From Chitinophagaceae bacterium (GTDB lineage Bacteria > Bacteroidota > Bacteroidia > Chitinophagales > Chitinophagaceae), in NCBI GenBank assembly GCA_003132765.1, contig PKYU01000120.1, positions 1-8,629 on the forward strand: a DNA stretch of 8,629 nt, written 5' to 3'. Under the pieces are notes generated by a model that was not told where the DNA came from, made no database searches, and was given only the letters and a program-made list of their open reading frames with translations. Position numbers and translations under genes: made by a program. Shown piece after piece: positions 1-6,739 of this stretch. Numbering within the stretch: position 1 is the stretch's first letter; each line of letters opens with the position of its first letter.

Positions 1-30
1 TGCTTATCCTCAACCAATGGTATCTAAAAT

Positions 31-44
31 CCGCAAGTAAAAAA
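31..44 (+). repeat. Terminal inverted repeat of the IS1380 element (transposase 3' side)
   Basis: CCGCAAGTAAAAAA is the exact reverse complement of 1646-1659. With one mismatch, the match extends outward to position 24. Confidence 0.85.
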
Positions 45-258
45 TCCGTTCAAAAAAATACCTTAGCTTTTGGGTATTGTTTGCCAAAATCGGTTTGAAA
101 GGTACAATTCCACCTCACTGCCATCTACACGTAAGCATAATAAGAAATAAAAACCTTTTAATGCATGCAAATTTTTGGTTGCGCTGCATATTTTGCCCAC
201 TGGCGTTGGGTACCGTTGCAAAAAAAGTATTTAAAGCATGCAGTGAGATTGCGAACTA

Positions 259-1545
259 TTATTCAAATAAAGGTTTGTAACAGGTTCTTGTGGTAAAGAT
301 TTTATAAACCCATTGCCTGCCGGTCTTTATCCATTTGGCTGGCAGTATCATAAAATCGAATAAGAATTTTTTGCAGCGTATAGCCGTGCTTTCAATAACC
401 CCTTTGCAGAAGAACAACTTCTTTATCCATTCAAATAAAGTGAAACTGATGGCAGCAGCAAACAGATAAACCATATTAGCATCCAGGAAAGAAAAAGGAA
501 GCCGGTTGCAATTAAAGTCGTTGTTGAGTATATCGAAGTTCCTTTCACTGTCGCCCCGTCCATTGTAAAAGCCAGTTACCCATTCAGGAGTGGCTTCCGG
601 TTTTTCATTGCTGGTCATGATGGCATAATAAGCATAAGCGCTTTGGGTAAATACATCATATTGGCTGTCTTTTCTTTTACGGCGCTGTACAACGGCCCTG
701 TATGTTTTCTTTTCTCCAAAAGGTTGAAACGGAGTATCGGCTACTTCTACTTTTTTGTTGTTAATGATAGTTTCTTTCCATTCAGTTTCGGGGATGTCTT
801 TGATTGCGTCTCTGAGATTTTGGGAGTCATCTATGCGAATATAAAAATCAGTACGGTTCTCCTCTACCACCTCTACTACTGATTGCTGATAAGCCGCACT
901 ATCACTGCGAAAATGTTCGATATGGATGCCATTGTTTTTTAATGACTCAAAACACGCTGCAAGGGTTTCATCCATTTTGTAGCCGGCAGGCGTATTGCCT
1001 ACGCGGCCTTCTATAAACACTACCTGCCGCCCGATGGATGCCAAAGCAGGCTGATAGCCTGTGGTCATTTTATATGTTCTGGCTGCATCGTATTTTTCAT
1101 TGTCAAAAATGACATTGTCAAAATCCAGTATGTTCTTTGCATCGCGGGCAACAGTTTTAGTTTTGATGGCTAATTTTTGCAGAAGGTCGTTTAGCTTTTT
1201 ATGATGATTGAAGGTATGTGTGACCTCGCCATTTTCAACAATAGTATTTTCTGTTTTCAGTTCCTGCATTACACGCAGTGATGTATCGGCCGATGGTGAT
1301 GAAAGCCCAGGATGAAATCCGATATGTTCATTTAATGTATTGATATCTTCGATACAACTGCTGCCACAAAAATGGCTGTAGTGAATGGCAAGCAGCCCAT
1401 CAGATATACTGTATTCCTTTTTGGCCCCACGGCTTCCCAAATGCTCATCAATAAATGTATCAATCCCCTCTTCTTTAATGTGCTTTAATACAAATTGAAT
1501 GCCCCCAAATGGATTAATTAATTGTGTAGATTGTTGTACTTTCAT
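259..1545 (-). CDS. IS1380-family DDE transposase
   Basis: This 428-residue transposase would catalyse excision and insertion of the surrounding IS by DDE chemistry. The N-terminal third (1-130) is typical of IS1380 proteins. The RNase-H-like core then shows D141-F-D143, D215 in the FRSDSAAYQ block, and E334 in YNGRGDSERNFDI, which I take as the catalytic triad. The block following E334 (NNDFNCNRLPF) is a recognisable family signature, and the C-terminus is basic. The frame is unbroken, starts with ATG at 1545 and has the usual family length. No Shine-Dalgarno site is seen, as is common in Bacteroidota. The leader contains two hairpins (1566-1582 and 1600-1631) that could limit expression from read-through transcripts. 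The family call is secure. Activity is inferred from the intact frame. Confidence 0.92.
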   Translation of the reverse strand: MKVQQSTQLINPFGGIQFVLKHIKEEGIDTFIDEHLGSRGAKKEYSISDGLLAIHYSHFCGSSCIEDINTLNEHIGFHPGLSSPSADTSLRVMQELKTENTIVENGEVTHTFNHHKKLNDLLQKLAIKTKTVARDAKNILDFDNVIFDNEKYDAARTYKMTTGYQPALASIGRQVVFIEGRVGNTPAGYKMDETLAACFESLKNNGIHIEHFRSDSAAYQQSVVEVVEENRTDFYIRIDDSQNLRDAIKDIPETEWKETIINNKKVEVADTPFQPFGEKKTYRAVVQRRKRKDSQYDVFTQSAYAYYAIMTSNEKPEATPEWVTGFYNGRGDSERNFDILNNDFNCNRLPFSFLDANMVYLFAAAISFTLFEWIKKLFFCKGVIESTAIRCKKFLFDFMILPAKWIKTGRQWVYKIFTTRTCYKPLFE

Positions 1546-1565
1546 GTGTTATTTGTTTTGTGCCA

Positions 1566-1582
1566 TCACTCGAGACAAGTGA
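1566..1582 (-). other. Small leader hairpin ahead of the IS1380 transposase
   Basis: TCACT (1566-1570) pairs with AGTGA (1578-1582) around a 7-base loop, about 20 bases upstream of the transposase ATG. It is a weak 5-base-pair stem, notable only because it lies beside the strong hairpin at 1600-1631. Confidence 0.25.
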
Positions 1583-1599
1583 GTAAACAATAACGCTGC

Positions 1600-1631
1600 A
1601 AACCCCTGAAACTATTTTGTGTCAGGGGTTT
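1600..1631 (+). terminator. Strong hairpin with a following T-rich tract inside the IS1380 leader
   Basis: A perfect 10-base-pair stem is formed by AAACCCCTGA (1600-1609) and TCAGGGGTTT (1622-1631) with a 12-base loop. On the plus strand it is followed by TAGCTTTTTAGCTTTTTTTT, which has the layout of an intrinsic terminator for transcripts leaving the element. On the minus strand the same stem falls in the untranslated leader of the transposase. There it could fold in read-through RNA and reduce translation. Which role applies cannot be decided from sequence alone. Confidence 0.5.
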
Positions 1632-1645
1632 TAGCTTTTTAGCTT

Positions 1646-1659
1646 TTTTTTACTTGCGG
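1646..1659 (-). repeat. Terminal inverted repeat of the IS1380 element (transposase 5' side)
   Basis: TTTTTTACTTGCGG is the exact reverse complement of 31-44. The outward symmetry with one mismatch runs to 1666. Confidence 0.85.
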
Positions 1660-1691
1660 AATTTAGAGAAGATTGGGTGGGGTGCAATCCA

Positions 1692-1701
1692 AATTGTCGC
1701 A
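1692..1701 (+). repeat. Left inverted repeat of the ISKra4-like element
   Basis: AATTGTCGCA is the exact reverse complement of 2923-2932. The TTG within it (1694-1696) may double as the -33 promoter element. Confidence 0.6.
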
Positions 1702-1722
1702 TACCTATAATTTGTAAATTTA
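1694..1722 (+). promoter_or_regulatory. Possible Bacteroidota-type promoter of the ISKra4-like transposase
   Basis: TTG at 1694-1696 is followed after 18 bases by TAAATTTA (1715-1722). This matches 7 of 8 positions of the TAnnTTTG -7 box known from Bacteroidota. Placing the -33 box in the terminal repeat is common in insertion sequences. Just downstream, TAGGT (1721-1725) and ACCTA (1732-1736) can form a small stem ahead of the ATG at 1743. Pattern match only. Confidence 0.35.
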
Positions 1723-1742
1723 GGTAACCAAACCTATAAATT

Positions 1743-2920
1743 ATGACAAGGGAAGAGTATTTATCAATGGCTGACAAACGTTATGATGAGCTACAAGCTC
1801 TTAATAAGATAGATAACTTTTATGATTACGAGAGTGAGTTTGCAAAAATCATGAACGAGCTAAGCAAGGAAGTTTTAGAAAAGAATTTGAGTAAGTTACC
1901 AGCCGATAGGCGTAAAAAAAAACACTTACCCAATTTGGGGAAATAAGTATTGCCAACCATCATCCATTCAGCCAAGGCAAAAATGGTTTTCAAATAAGCT
2001 CTTTGTTGCAAGAAAAGATGGTATATGTGGGTCAAATGGATTGTTACGAAAACTGTAGTGAAGTACTTGAAAAACTATCCGGTGTACAAGTAGGTGCAAC
2101 CCAAATTTACAGGGTGACGGATTTGTACGGAAAGGGTATTGAGGATAGTGTGGATGCTGAGCGTGCCTTAACCCCCTTAAAGCAAGACGAAATGCTTTAT
2201 ACGCAGGTAGATGGATCGATGGTTCTTACGCGAGAGGAGGGCTGGAAGGAAGTGAAAGTGGGGCGTTTTTTTAAGAGCTGCGATTGCATACATGCAGGCT
2301 AAAAACAAGGCTGGATAAGCAATTCGCAGTATGTAGCCCAATTAAGAAACAGCAAAGATTTTACTAAGACAATGGATGACTTGATTGAATCGTTTGGCAA
2401 ATTAGACAACCGCCTACTCTTTATATCGGATGGTGCAACATGGATAAAAAATTGGATAGAAGATGCATTCCCCGGTGCTATCTCTATACTCGATTATTAT
2501 CATGCCTGTGAACACTTGCATGAGTTTAGCAATAGTTTTTTTAAAGATAAAGAGGTGGAGCAAAAATGGACGACTGAGCAAAAAGAATTAATATTAAAAA
2601 GCCAGGTAACTGAGGTGCTGAAAAATATAAAAGCAATAGCACCTAAAAATAAAGAAGCAGATAAATTAATAGCTTATTATGAAAGTAACAAAGATCGGAT
2701 GGATTATCAAAAATATAAGCAGCTAGGCTGTGGTATAATAGGGTCCGGAGCTATAGAATCTGCCCATCGAACTGTGATACAAAAAAGAATGAAATTATCA
2801 GGGCAGAGATGGAGTAAGCAAGGAGCACAAAATATGCTCAATCTCAGAGTAATAAATAAAAATCACCAATGGGGCAAGATTGTGGAAATATCCAAATATG
2901 GATTTAAGGCAACAGGATGA
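1743..2920 (+). pseudogene. ISKra4-like DDE transposase, interrupted by a -1 frame change and an in-frame stop
   Basis: The 5' part (1743-1946) reads 67 residues and ends just after an A9 run (1914-1922). Shifting by -1 in that run continues the protein as KKKTLTQFGEISIANHHPFS, which is the expected family continuation, through to 2920. The restored product would be 392 residues. A single TAA at 2300-2302 (codon 187) then interrupts it, and the same frame resumes at once with KQGWISNSQYVAQL. Putative catalytic residues in restored numbering are D157 (QVDGSMV), D230 (ISDGATWI) and E339 (GSGAIESAH). The C-terminal RMKLSGQRWS block is typical of ISKra4-type transposases. The A9 slip could be programmed, but the TAA has no obvious rescue, so I call the gene broken. 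The family name is moderately sure. That it is a transposase is sure. Confidence 0.82.
1914..1922 (+). other. A9 slippery run at the transposase frame change
   Basis: Nine A residues follow the codon CGT in frame 0 (CGT AAA AAA AAA CAC). The upstream frame closes 22 bases later at TAA (1944-1946), and the downstream part lies exactly in the -1 frame. Such a run allows -1 ribosomal slipping or transcriptional slippage, and is also a hotspot for one-base indels. Confidence 0.6.
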
Positions 2921-2922
2921 TG

Positions 2923-2932
2923 TGCGACAATT
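2923..2932 (-). repeat. Right inverted repeat of the ISKra4-like element
   Basis: TGCGACAATT is the reverse complement of 1692-1701. It begins 2 bases after the transposase stop codon. Confidence 0.6.
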
Positions 2933-2962
2933 ATATATAACCCATTTGTAGCTAGCTGGTAT

Positions 2963-4341
2963 TCATAAAGTTGCAAAAAGCAATTCATCCTCCTTTACAC
3001 TAAGCTGTCTTATTTTTCTTTGGATATTTTTAATCTGATTTTTCCTGATTTTATCAAGGTTCTCTTTAGTTGGAACTGGGTTGTATGCTATTTTTTTCAC
3101 CAACATGTTCCAAACAATGGTTGCTAATTTTCTTGCCGTTGCAACTATTGCTATCAACCGCCCTTTTTTATGCTGAATTCGTTTAAAGAAGGTTACTAGA
3201 TAATCTCCCGATTTTTTATTGCCAATGGCATTAGCGGAATACATAAATGCCTGTGCAAGTTTGTTTTTCCCGCTTTTTGTTTTGCTGCTTATTACCTTGC
3301 CTCCTGTTTTTTTTAAATCGGGTGCTAAGCGCAACCACGACGCAAACTGTTTACTTGTAGGAAAGGCAGTTAATTCTAATCCTGTTTCTGCCACTATGCA
3401 TAAAATAAACCCTAGCCCGATTCCTTCTATAACACTGATATCGATACCGCCAGTTAAATCTATAGCTAACTGTTGAATGTTAATATTCGATTCATTTTTA
3501 CGTGTTTTTTTCTTTTTTATTTTTGCCCCTTCTACTTTTACCAGCCCTTCTTCTTTTTGTTTACGGACTATTTCAGCGGTTACTGTTTTTTTTATTTCCT
3601 GGTCACATTCCTCAATTTTTACATGATAGTATCGATATAGTTCGTAACAGTGGCGTAGTTCAAAAATATATTCTTCTCTCCAATCCCCTGTAAGAGCTGC
3701 TTCGATTTCTTTTGGTGAAGCTTTAACAGTTGATTGCACTAAAGATGCCAATACTTTTACATTGCGTTCACCCTTCAATATGGCTTCAATAATATCTTTG
3801 CCTGATCTGCCCATTACATCACGCAATACTGCATCTAAGCGAATATTGATTAAACGTAAAGCTTTTTGCATTTTATTAATATAGCTTGCTCCACTTTCAA
3901 CCAGGCATTGGCGATGCCGATGATACTGACGAACTGTTTCAGTAAATAGATCTGGAATAAAACTGCCTTCCAACATACCCATCGTGTGCAACTTTTGTAT
4001 CCACTGGCAATCCTGTACATCTGTTTTGCGCCCTTTTACATTTTTAGTAAATTTCCCATTTACTAAAATAGGATTGAGATTATATTGCTGAAGTAGCACA
4101 AATAATGGTTGCCAATAGCTACCTGTGCTTTCGAGTGCTGTGGTGGTAAAATGATTATTTACCAAATGCTGGCAAAGCAGGTGTAAGTCTTCGGTGTATA
4201 CTCCAAATTCTTTTACATCGTCTTTGCCTTGCCCTATGGCTACATAGTGAGACCGGCTCCGACATCAATACCTGCTGCATGAGGATTCACAATATCCATT
4301 CTTGCAAACCTTTCAACATTTTTGTTTTTACCTTCATTCAT
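2963..4341 (-). pseudogene. IS110-family (DEDD) transposase, frameshifted near its N-terminus
   Basis: This would be a serine/DEDD recombinase that moves the IS through a circular intermediate. The true start is ATG at 4341. The first frame reads MNEGKNKNVERFARMDIV and then NPHAAGIDVG, but hits TAG shortly after 4258. One lost base there (expected GTC GGA AGC CGG, present GTCGGAGCCGG) moves the remaining protein into another frame. Restored, the product is 459 residues, with D26 (GIDVG), E71 (ALESTGSYW), D108 and D111 (KTDVQD) forming the RuvC-like site. A coiled central region follows, then the C-terminal IS116/IS110/IS902 domain with GIEGIG-like residues and the Ser pair 352-353 (VISSKTKSG). 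The downstream frame contains only a TTG at 4165 as a possible start. A protein begun there would lack D26, so the gene is probably inactive. Confidence 0.88.
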
Positions 4342-4741
4342 ATATTTGTTTTTTATAAAACAGTCGCCAACAGGTTGCTATGAAAAAATTGAAAATATTA
4401 TATTCGGGATGTAGCCTATTTGTAAAATAGGTACTCACCAGTCTTTTTTTCAAATATGCGTGATTACTCAGGCACAGTTAGCAGCCTCACCAGAATTAGA
4501 GACGAGCTGTTAGCATCAGTTTGTCGCCGGTTGAGATGGCAGCTGTTTTTAGTTTAAAAAACTAAGATACTAATGAGCCAATAAAAACCAGCATATGTCG
4601 CAAGAATGATTTTAGAAAAGGTTATGTTGGCTTTTTTGCAGCCCAATGCGAAGCGAATTAGGAATGCACCCATAAAATTAAATCATAATATTCAGGAACG
4701 CTTTTTAAAGAATAAATTCCCTCAAAATATTCACAAACAAT
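4342..4741. other. Non-coding stretch between the IS110 transposase and the GT9 gene
   Basis: No convincing gene lies in these 400 bases. The part next to the transposase (about 4342-4565) is structured. It has a perfect hairpin at 4415-4431, an AT-rich 7-base-pair hairpin at 4549-4565, two copies of CTCACCAG (4434-4441 and 4486-4493), two of GTTAGCA (4477-4483 and 4509-4515), and two GTCGCC blocks (4364-4369 and 4523-4528). In IS110 elements outside the IS1111 group the bridge RNA is encoded between the end of the element and the transposase, so this is where one would expect it. The part next to GT9 (about 4566-4741) is AT-rich downstream DNA of the polysaccharide operon without a clear terminator. 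Confidence 0.5.
4415..4431 (-). other. Perfect hairpin upstream of the IS110 transposase
   Basis: CCTATTT (4415-4421) pairs with AAATAGG (4425-4431) around a 3-base loop, about 75 bases upstream of the transposase start. It overlaps the 13-base motif repeated near the other end of the element (2938-2950), so it may be part of a guide RNA or an end-recognition structure. Confidence 0.45.
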
Positions 4742-5860
4742 TTATTTCTTAAAGATCTTTTTTCTAAATACATTTCTTATTAATTTGAAAGGAGCCGTTA
4801 TTAGCCCCATGAATACCTCATAATAAAAAGATATCCTGTTACCATAAACCTGCCTGTTTATGATAATATGAGTTCGGATAGCCGCGAATTGAAAATAACA
4901 AAGAAGATTATAGACGATATTCCTGGTCGTTCTGAAATTCATCTTGATTTCGTGGTTATATTTTTCCTTGGCAGACTTAAAACCTTGAATTGCATCTTCA
5001 ATACAATTGATAATTTCCTTTTCATCGATAGTAGTAAGTTCTATTAATGAATCTGTATTAAATCCAAATCGCTTAAAATCTCTCGAAACCGGGTTTAGCC
5101 AATTTGCTTCTGGATTCATTATCTGTATCATAGGTAATTCTTTTGCCGCATCAGAAGTACTCACCCATGTAATTCCACTCGAACATCCAATCAACATAGT
5201 ACAATAATGAGTAAGCGCAGCTGTCTCCCTGAGCGTTAGCAAAGAACCATCAATAATATTTTCATTTGCATGTTGCAACTTATTTCCGGAAGAAAGTATT
5301 ACACAAACGTCTTTATTAACAGATAGATATTCGGCAATTTGAACAGCTAATTCTTTCGTAATATTTGCCTGGCCACTCAAAGGCGCAAATTCAAAAAGTA
5401 ATACATTCTTAAACCAGGATAAATTATGAGCTAAGGAAAAGTTTTCCACCTTTTTTTTCTCTTCATCAAATAACCGCAACACGGGCTGAACAGGTACTTT
5501 CACAGGGTTTGGATATGCTCTGAATATTGTTGAACGAATACTCCCATCATAATAAGCCTGGTATTTGCCGGATATATGAGTAATAAATACTTCATCAAAT
5601 TCCCTAGCGGACTTCCGTTTATTTATGTCTTTTATGAATTTTCTAAAAGCTGATTCGTCATTTTTTTCAACACTATCAACTTCCATTACTTCATCCACAA
5701 AGGGATTATTGGCAATTATCGATTTACAAAAACCAGCTATGGCCCAGGTAAGGTGACAACCGGGATAATCTTCTTTTATTTGCCTTGCAATGGTTGTAGC
5801 GTATAAGCAATCACCGTTGGAGAATAATTGTACGAGTAGTATTTTTTTATTCCTGGGCAT
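4742..5860 (-). CDS. Glycosyltransferase family 9 (heptosyltransferase-like)
   Basis: This 372-residue protein resembles ADP-heptose:LPS heptosyltransferases, GT-B enzymes that add sugars to a lipopolysaccharide core or other glycan on the cytoplasmic face of the membrane. The N-terminus KKILLVQLFSNGDCLYATTI (5-24) is the usual opening strand and G-D loop of GT9. The C-terminal Rossmann half starts at about 152 (VLLFEFAPLSG) and includes LTLRETAAL (208-216) and IGCSSGITWVST (224-235), the place where family members normally carry a D-S-G-x-x-H nucleotide-sugar motif. Here His is replaced by Trp, so donor specificity may differ. Residues after about 310 form a basic tail with hydrophobic stretches that could bind the membrane. 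ATG at 5860 lies 3 bases after the preceding stop, with GAGG nearby, which fits translational coupling. It is the last gene of the operon. Confidence 0.8.
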   Translation of the reverse strand: MPRNKKILLVQLFSNGDCLYATTIARQIKEDYPGCHLTWAIAGFCKSIIANNPFVDEVMEVDSVEKNDESAFRKFIKDINKRKSAREFDEVFITHISGKYQAYYDGSIRSTIFRAYPNPVKVPVQPVLRLFDEEKKKVENFSLAHNLSWFKNVLLFEFAPLSGQANITKELAVQIAEYLSVNKDVCVILSSGNKLQHANENIIDGSLLTLRETAALTHYCTMLIGCSSGITWVSTSDAAKELPMIQIMNPEANWLNPVSRDFKRFGFNTDSLIELTTIDEKEIINCIEDAIQGFKSAKEKYNHEIKMNFRTTRNIVYNLLCYFQFAAIRTHIIINRQVYGNRISFYYEVFMGLITAPFKLIRNVFRKKIFKK

Positions 5861-5863
5861 GAA

Positions 5864-6730
5864 CTACCTCATCATAATTTTTGCAAGCTGATGAAAGTTA
5901 ATTTCAGGCTTCCATCCTAAGGAAAATATCAGCGAAGGATCTGATACAAGTTTTCTGTATTCTGGGACAAAATCTCTTTTTATATCCACAAAATCTTCCC
6001 AGTTTTTGTCTGCCAGTGAAAAACATTCAATCAGCCATTCCTTTATCGAATATCCGTGGCCGGAAGAAATATTTGCTTCTGATATTTTTTCCTGGTTTAC
6101 CAAAGTCCAGATGCCTTTCACAATATCCACTGCATAAGTATATTCTTTAACAACATCTAAATCCCCGATTTCCAGTCTTTCATTATTCCCTGAGGCAATT
6201 CTTTTTGCTGCCTCAGCAATTTTTTTTGTCATATGCCTTTCAGTCCTCATCGGACTATCATGGTTAAAAAAATAGCCTACATATGTTTTGATTCCTAGTG
6301 TGCGGAAATATCTTGCTGCATAAGTACTTTGTATGCGGCTTACTGAGTATGGATCTCTTGCTTCGAAGGGATCTGTTTCTTTGATCGGCTTCCCATCATT
6401 CTTAAATTGCAATCCGCTTCCTGAAATAAAAACTTTTGTATGCGGGGAAAAATTTTTTACAGCCTCCAGGATATTCAGGGTAGCTGTTGCAATTGTTTCG
6501 TGATTTTCAAAAAGGGCATCATGGCGGGTAGTAGAATTGGCTGCCAGGTGAAAAATAAACTCTGGTCTGTATTGGCTAATTAGCCTGGCAACCTCACTAT
6601 ATTTGGAAATATCAATACTGCCAGAGTTTTGAAGACGTGAAATACCAATGGCCTTGACCTTCTTATTTGTCAGAAGTTCTGAAAGATAATAACCATCCTG
6701 GCCGCCAATACCAAAAATAATAGCCGTCAC
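5864..6730 (-). CDS. GDP-mannose 4,6-dehydratase-like NAD(P)-dependent sugar epimerase/dehydratase
   Basis: This is an extended short-chain dehydrogenase of 288 residues, probably acting on a nucleotide sugar for the neighbouring transferases. The dinucleotide loop is GIGGQDG (7-13), the form typical of GDP-mannose 4,6-dehydratases. HLAAN (61-65) follows, then SGSGLQF (103-109) in the place of the catalytic Ser/Thr, then Y128-S-V-S-R132. NHDSP (156-160) followed by R162 is also a GMD-type nucleotide-sugar signature. The usual YxxxK Lys is Arg here. At 288 residues the protein is shorter than GMD (about 350), so GMD, reductase or epimerase activity cannot be chosen from sequence. The start is GTG at 6730, 9 bases after the preceding stop, and places the Rossmann strand right at the N-terminus. 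It ends 3 bases before the GT9 start. Confidence 0.8.
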   Translation of the reverse strand: MTAIIFGIGGQDGYYLSELLTNKKVKAIGISRLQNSGSIDISKYSEVARLISQYRPEFIFHLAANSTTRHDALFENHETIATATLNILEAVKNFSPHTKVFISGSGLQFKNDGKPIKETDPFEARDPYSVSRIQSTYAARYFRTLGIKTYVGYFFNHDSPMRTERHMTKKIAEAAKRIASGNNERLEIGDLDVVKEYTYAVDIVKGIWTLVNQEKISEANISSGHGYSIKEWLIECFSLADKNWEDFVDIKRDFVPEYRKLVSDPSLIFSLGWKPEINFHQLAKIMMR

Positions 6731-6739
6731 GAAAAAGTT

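Larger units (their letters stand above)
31..1659 (-). mobile_element. IS1380-family insertion sequence, complete
   Basis: A 1629-base element is bounded by perfect 14-base terminal inverted repeats (CCGCAAGTAAAAAA at 31-44, its complement at 1646-1659). Both ends begin with CC, as is usual for IS1380 members, and the size is normal for the family. It carries one minus-strand transposase gene. About 214 bases at the 3' end (45-258) and 100 bases of leader (1546-1645) are non-coding. The flanks are AAAT on the left and AATT on the right, so no perfect 4-base target duplication is visible. Either the target copy has mutated, or the ends lie a few bases away, since the symmetry continues outward as TCTAAA with one mismatch. 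It looks intact and could be mobile. Confidence 0.85.
1692..2932 (+). mobile_element. ISKra4-like insertion sequence, decayed
   Basis: A compact element of about 1.24 kb is bounded by 10-base inverted repeats, AATTGTCGCA (1692-1701) and TGCGACAATT (2923-2932). The transposase frame starts 41 bases inside the left repeat and stops 2 bases before the right one, so nearly the whole element is coding. No flanking target duplication is visible. Its left end lies only 32 bases from the IS1380 element, and its right end directly abuts the IS110 region. The transposase reading frame is interrupted twice, so the element is probably immobile. Family assignment rests on protein motifs rather than on the ends. 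Confidence 0.65.
2933..4440 (-). mobile_element. IS110-family insertion sequence, ends unresolved
   Basis: The boundaries are approximate. IS110 elements lack long terminal inverted repeats, so the ends cannot be read directly. On the low-coordinate side the element can have at most about 30 non-coding bases, because the ISKra4-like end lies at 2932. On the other side it includes some or all of the non-coding bases above 4341. A direct 11-of-13 match (2938-2950 versus 4412-4424, pattern TARCCYATTTGTA) flanks the transposase and may mark boundary or recognition sequences. If a guide RNA is present upstream of the gene, the true end lies further right, toward 4600. Confidence 0.4.

Noticed and set aside
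77..280. A 67-codon plus-strand open frame inside the IS1380 3' non-coding part
   Set aside because: It has no recognisable family and overlaps the transposase stop. Its composition looks like translated non-coding DNA.
643..882. Plus-strand open frame opposite the IS1380 transposase
   Set aside because: It is the antisense of a well-supported transposase, and its hydrophobic, aromatic-rich product is typical of a shadow frame.
3219..3693. Two plus-strand open frames, rich in Leu, Pro and Phe, opposite the IS110 transposase
   Set aside because: They are antisense to the conserved transposase, and their apparent membrane character comes from Lys-rich coding read backwards.
1..4440. A composite transposon carrying cargo
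   Set aside because: The three elements are from different families, have no shared flanking repeats and leave no cargo gene between them.
4562..4678. A small minus-strand frame (about 38 codons, hydrophobic) downstream of GT9
   Set aside because: No homology is recognised and no ribosome binding site is seen. It may be a remnant, but this cannot be supported.
4606..4752. A 48-codon plus-strand frame converging on the GT9 gene
   Set aside because: It overlaps the GT9 stop, has no recognisable motif or promoter, and is short enough to be chance.
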